16,321 nt of DNA from JTS-AC122 sp041742635 (lineage in GTDB: Bacteria; Planctomycetota; Phycisphaerae; Phycisphaerales; UBA1924). This document shows, piece after piece, positions 14,606 through 16,321 of this stretch (positions are counted from its first letter, which is position 1; each line of letters opens with the position of its first letter). The DNA lies in assembly GCA_041742635.1 (NCBI GenBank), contig JBGSIF010000053.1, positions 1-16,321 of the forward strand, given 5' to 3'. Both the position numbers and the translations under genes were made by a program. The notes under the pieces were generated by a model, which saw nothing but the letters and a program-made list of their open reading frames with translations, searched no databases and was not told the origin of the DNA.

Positions 14606-16321
14606 TCAACACCCGCTCAGGAATGCCACCAGAAAATCGAAGAAGTCCTGACTGTCCGTCGTACCGGACATGTTGTAGTCCGCCTCACCGGCGAAGAGAG
14701 CGGTGAGAAAATCGAAGAAGTCCGCGGAGTCGGTCGTGTAGTTGCGGTTCCAATCCGCGTCGGCGAACAGTGCCACGGTCCACGCCCCGCGCCCCTGCGT
14801 CGCAACGGTCAAGCGGTCGCGAAAGGTCTCTACACGCAGGTCGATGACCGGGATGCGGGGGTGCCCGCACCCGAAGCGCCGCCAGTTCCAGCCGTCGTTG
14901 GTCGAGATGTACACACCGTCGTCGGTCCCGGCGAAGAGCGCCGGTGCCGCGGGCCGGGCGTCCACACCGATCGTGTTGACCGGCACGTCTGGCAGGTCGC
15001 CCGCGAGCGATACCCATGTCACGCCACCGTTGATCGACCGCAGCACACGCTCGGACCCAAACGCGGCGACCGCCAGGTACACCGTCTCGGCACGCGTCGG
15101 ATGCACCGCGATCTCCCGCGTCACGCGCGGCCAGCCGGGGTGCCCCGTCCTCACCACATCAAACGACACTCCCCCACTCCTCGACACCAGCACACGCCCA
15201 TCGTTCGTCGCGGCATAGAGATAGTTTGAATCCGACGGCGCGATCACCAGCGATCGGATCGCGGCAGGCGCACCATTGGTCAGATCCGGGCTGATCGCCA
15301 CCCACTGCGTCCCGCCGTTGTCACTGCGGTACACGCGGTGCGTTGCATAGAACACGCGCGAAGAGTTGTTCGGATCGATCACAAACGGCGGCAAGAAGCA
15401 GTTACGGTCGCTGCCGTCGATCCCGCCGCCGCTGAACCCGAAACTCACGCCCCCGTTGATCGACCGCGAGATGTTCCCCGTCCCCTGCGATTCGGCGAAC
15501 ATGATTTGCGGATTACTCTGATCGATCTGAGTCCACCCGCCATCACCACCCACTACGTGTGTCCAGTTCCCCACCATATTGCGCACGGCGGTCCCGTTGT
15601 CCTGCATCCCGCCGAGCATGATGTTCACGCTCGTGGGATGCGTCGAAAACCCAGCGTAATACTGGATCAACGCCAGCCCGTTGTTGATCGGTGTCCAACT
15701 CGATCCAAGGTTCGTCGAACGGAACATGCCCCCGTCGTTCCCCGACAGCACCGCGCCGTCCGCCGTCCATGCGAACCCGTGCATATCAACGTGCGCCGGC
15801 GTCACCGTCGACCACGACACCCCCGCGTTCGTCGATCGACGCAGGTTCAGCCCGCCCATGAACACCACGTCCGGGTTCGTCGGCTGCACATGCACATGCG
15901 ACAGGTACCACCCATACCCAGGGTGCGATACCCCAGACACGATCGACACCCACGTCACTCCGGCGTTGTCGGATCGGAACGTCCCGGCGACGTTCGCACC
16001 GCCACCCCCCGCGTCGCACGGCGTCGTCATCAACGCGTACAACCGATTCGGGTTCGATGGCGCGACCGCCAGACTGATCCGCCCCAGTGTGCTGGCGGGC
16101 AAGCCGCCGCCAAGCTTCGACCACTGCTCGCCGCCATCGGTCGATTTGTAGATCCCATTCTGCGTCGAACCGAAAATATGCCCCACCGCGGCGTACACCA
16201 CATTCGCGTTCGTCGGATCAACCGCCAAGTCCGTCACCGACAGCCCCGGCAGTCGCGTCGCGGGCGCACCGCTCACGCCGACCTGCGCCCACGTCGCCCC
16301 TTGATCCAGCGACTTGAACAC
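14606..16321 (-). CDS. Large secreted Asp-box (BNR/sortilin-like) repeat protein with C-terminal calcium-loop module, 5' end outside window
   Basis: The visible 571 residues enter from the right edge in frame, so the N-terminus and any signal peptide are missing. At least ten Asp-box type repeats are seen (SLDQGATW, STDGGEQW, SDNAGVTW, STNAGVSW, STNLGSSW, SDNGGTQW, SINGGVTW and others), each followed by segments such as VDPTNANVVYAA. This is the pattern of BNR/VPS10 beta-propellers, which usually bind glycans or proteins outside the cell; no sialidase catalytic residues were identified. The last 51 residues (521-571) hold two EF-hand/dockerin-like loops, DWNRNYTTDSAD and DYNMSGTTDSQD, each followed by FFDF, and the chain ends Ser-Gly-Cys. 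The first loop is degenerate (Asn instead of Asp, no Gly). The same module ends the sugar dehydrogenase at 8096. It converges on nuoA with a 34-base gap and no clear terminator. Confidence 0.85.
   Translation of the reverse strand: MFKSLDQGATWAQVGVSGAPATRLPGLSVTDLAVDPTNANVVYAAVGHIFGSTQNGIYKSTDGGEQWSKLGGGLPASTLGRISLAVAPSNPNRLYALMTTPCDAGGGGANVAGTFRSDNAGVTWVSIVSGVSHPGYGWYLSHVHVQPTNPDVVFMGGLNLRRSTNAGVSWSTVTPAHVDMHGFAWTADGAVLSGNDGGMFRSTNLGSSWTPINNGLALIQYYAGFSTHPTSVNIMLGGMQDNGTAVRNMVGNWTHVVGGDGGWTQIDQSNPQIMFAESQGTGNISRSINGGVSFGFSGGGIDGSDRNCFLPPFVIDPNNSSRVFYATHRVYRSDNGGTQWVAISPDLTNGAPAAIRSLVIAPSDSNYLYAATNDGRVLVSRSGGVSFDVVRTGHPGWPRVTREIAVHPTRAETVYLAVAAFGSERVLRSINGGVTWVSLAGDLPDVPVNTIGVDARPAAPALFAGTDDGVYISTNDGWNWRRFGCGHPRIPVIDLRVETFRDRLTVATQGRGAWTVALFADADWNRNYTTDSADFFDFLTALFAGEADYNMSGTTDSQDFFDFLVAFLSGC

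Overview
The window looks like a chromosomal segment of a planctomycete, most likely of the Phycisphaerae. The evidence for this is indirect. There is an ECF sigma factor of the planctomycete-expanded type next to a very large serine/threonine kinase–WD40 fusion. A pilin-like protein carries the N-methylation motif common in this phylum. Two secreted proteins end in calcium-loop repeats with an SQDFFDF signature. The DNA is GC-rich. No rRNA, tRNA or CRISPR array was seen.

Layout. (1) Positions 1-118 hold the 5' end of an IS630-type transposase gene on the minus strand and a likely insertion-sequence terminus. It abuts the C-terminal part of a HExxH zinc protease (111-581). (2) Citrate synthase follows on the minus strand (810-1976). 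(3) A minus-strand cluster reads sigma factor (6907-6314), kinase–WD40 receptor (6211-2783, GTG start) and an uncharacterised cytoplasmic protein (2757-2131), with gaps of about 100 and 25 bases. (4) A YceH-family winged-helix protein (7913-7218) and a secreted PQQ-type sugar dehydrogenase (9895-8096) come next. The dehydrogenase ends at a strong intrinsic terminator. (5) A divergent regulatory region near 9.9-10.2 kb leads into plus-strand genes: an exported coiled-coil protein (10196-11113), a pilin-like protein with its own coiled coil (11202-12290), a CPBP membrane protease (12353-14092) and a solitary nuoA (14167-14571). (6) A large secreted Asp-box (BNR) repeat protein on the minus strand (16321-14606) converges on nuoA and runs off the right edge.

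How the genes may work together. The sigma–kinase–unknown trio is the clearest candidate for a dedicated signalling unit: a cytoplasmic kinase, one membrane span, an outside propeller sensor and a co-encoded transcription factor. The sugar dehydrogenase and the Asp-box protein are unrelated in their main domains. They share the same C-terminal double calcium-loop module and the same final Gly-Cys, which suggests common sorting, anchoring or assembly on the cell surface. The coiled-coil exported protein and the pilin-like protein may be co-transcribed and could belong to one envelope structure. These links are inferences from order and sequence features; no similarity search was possible.
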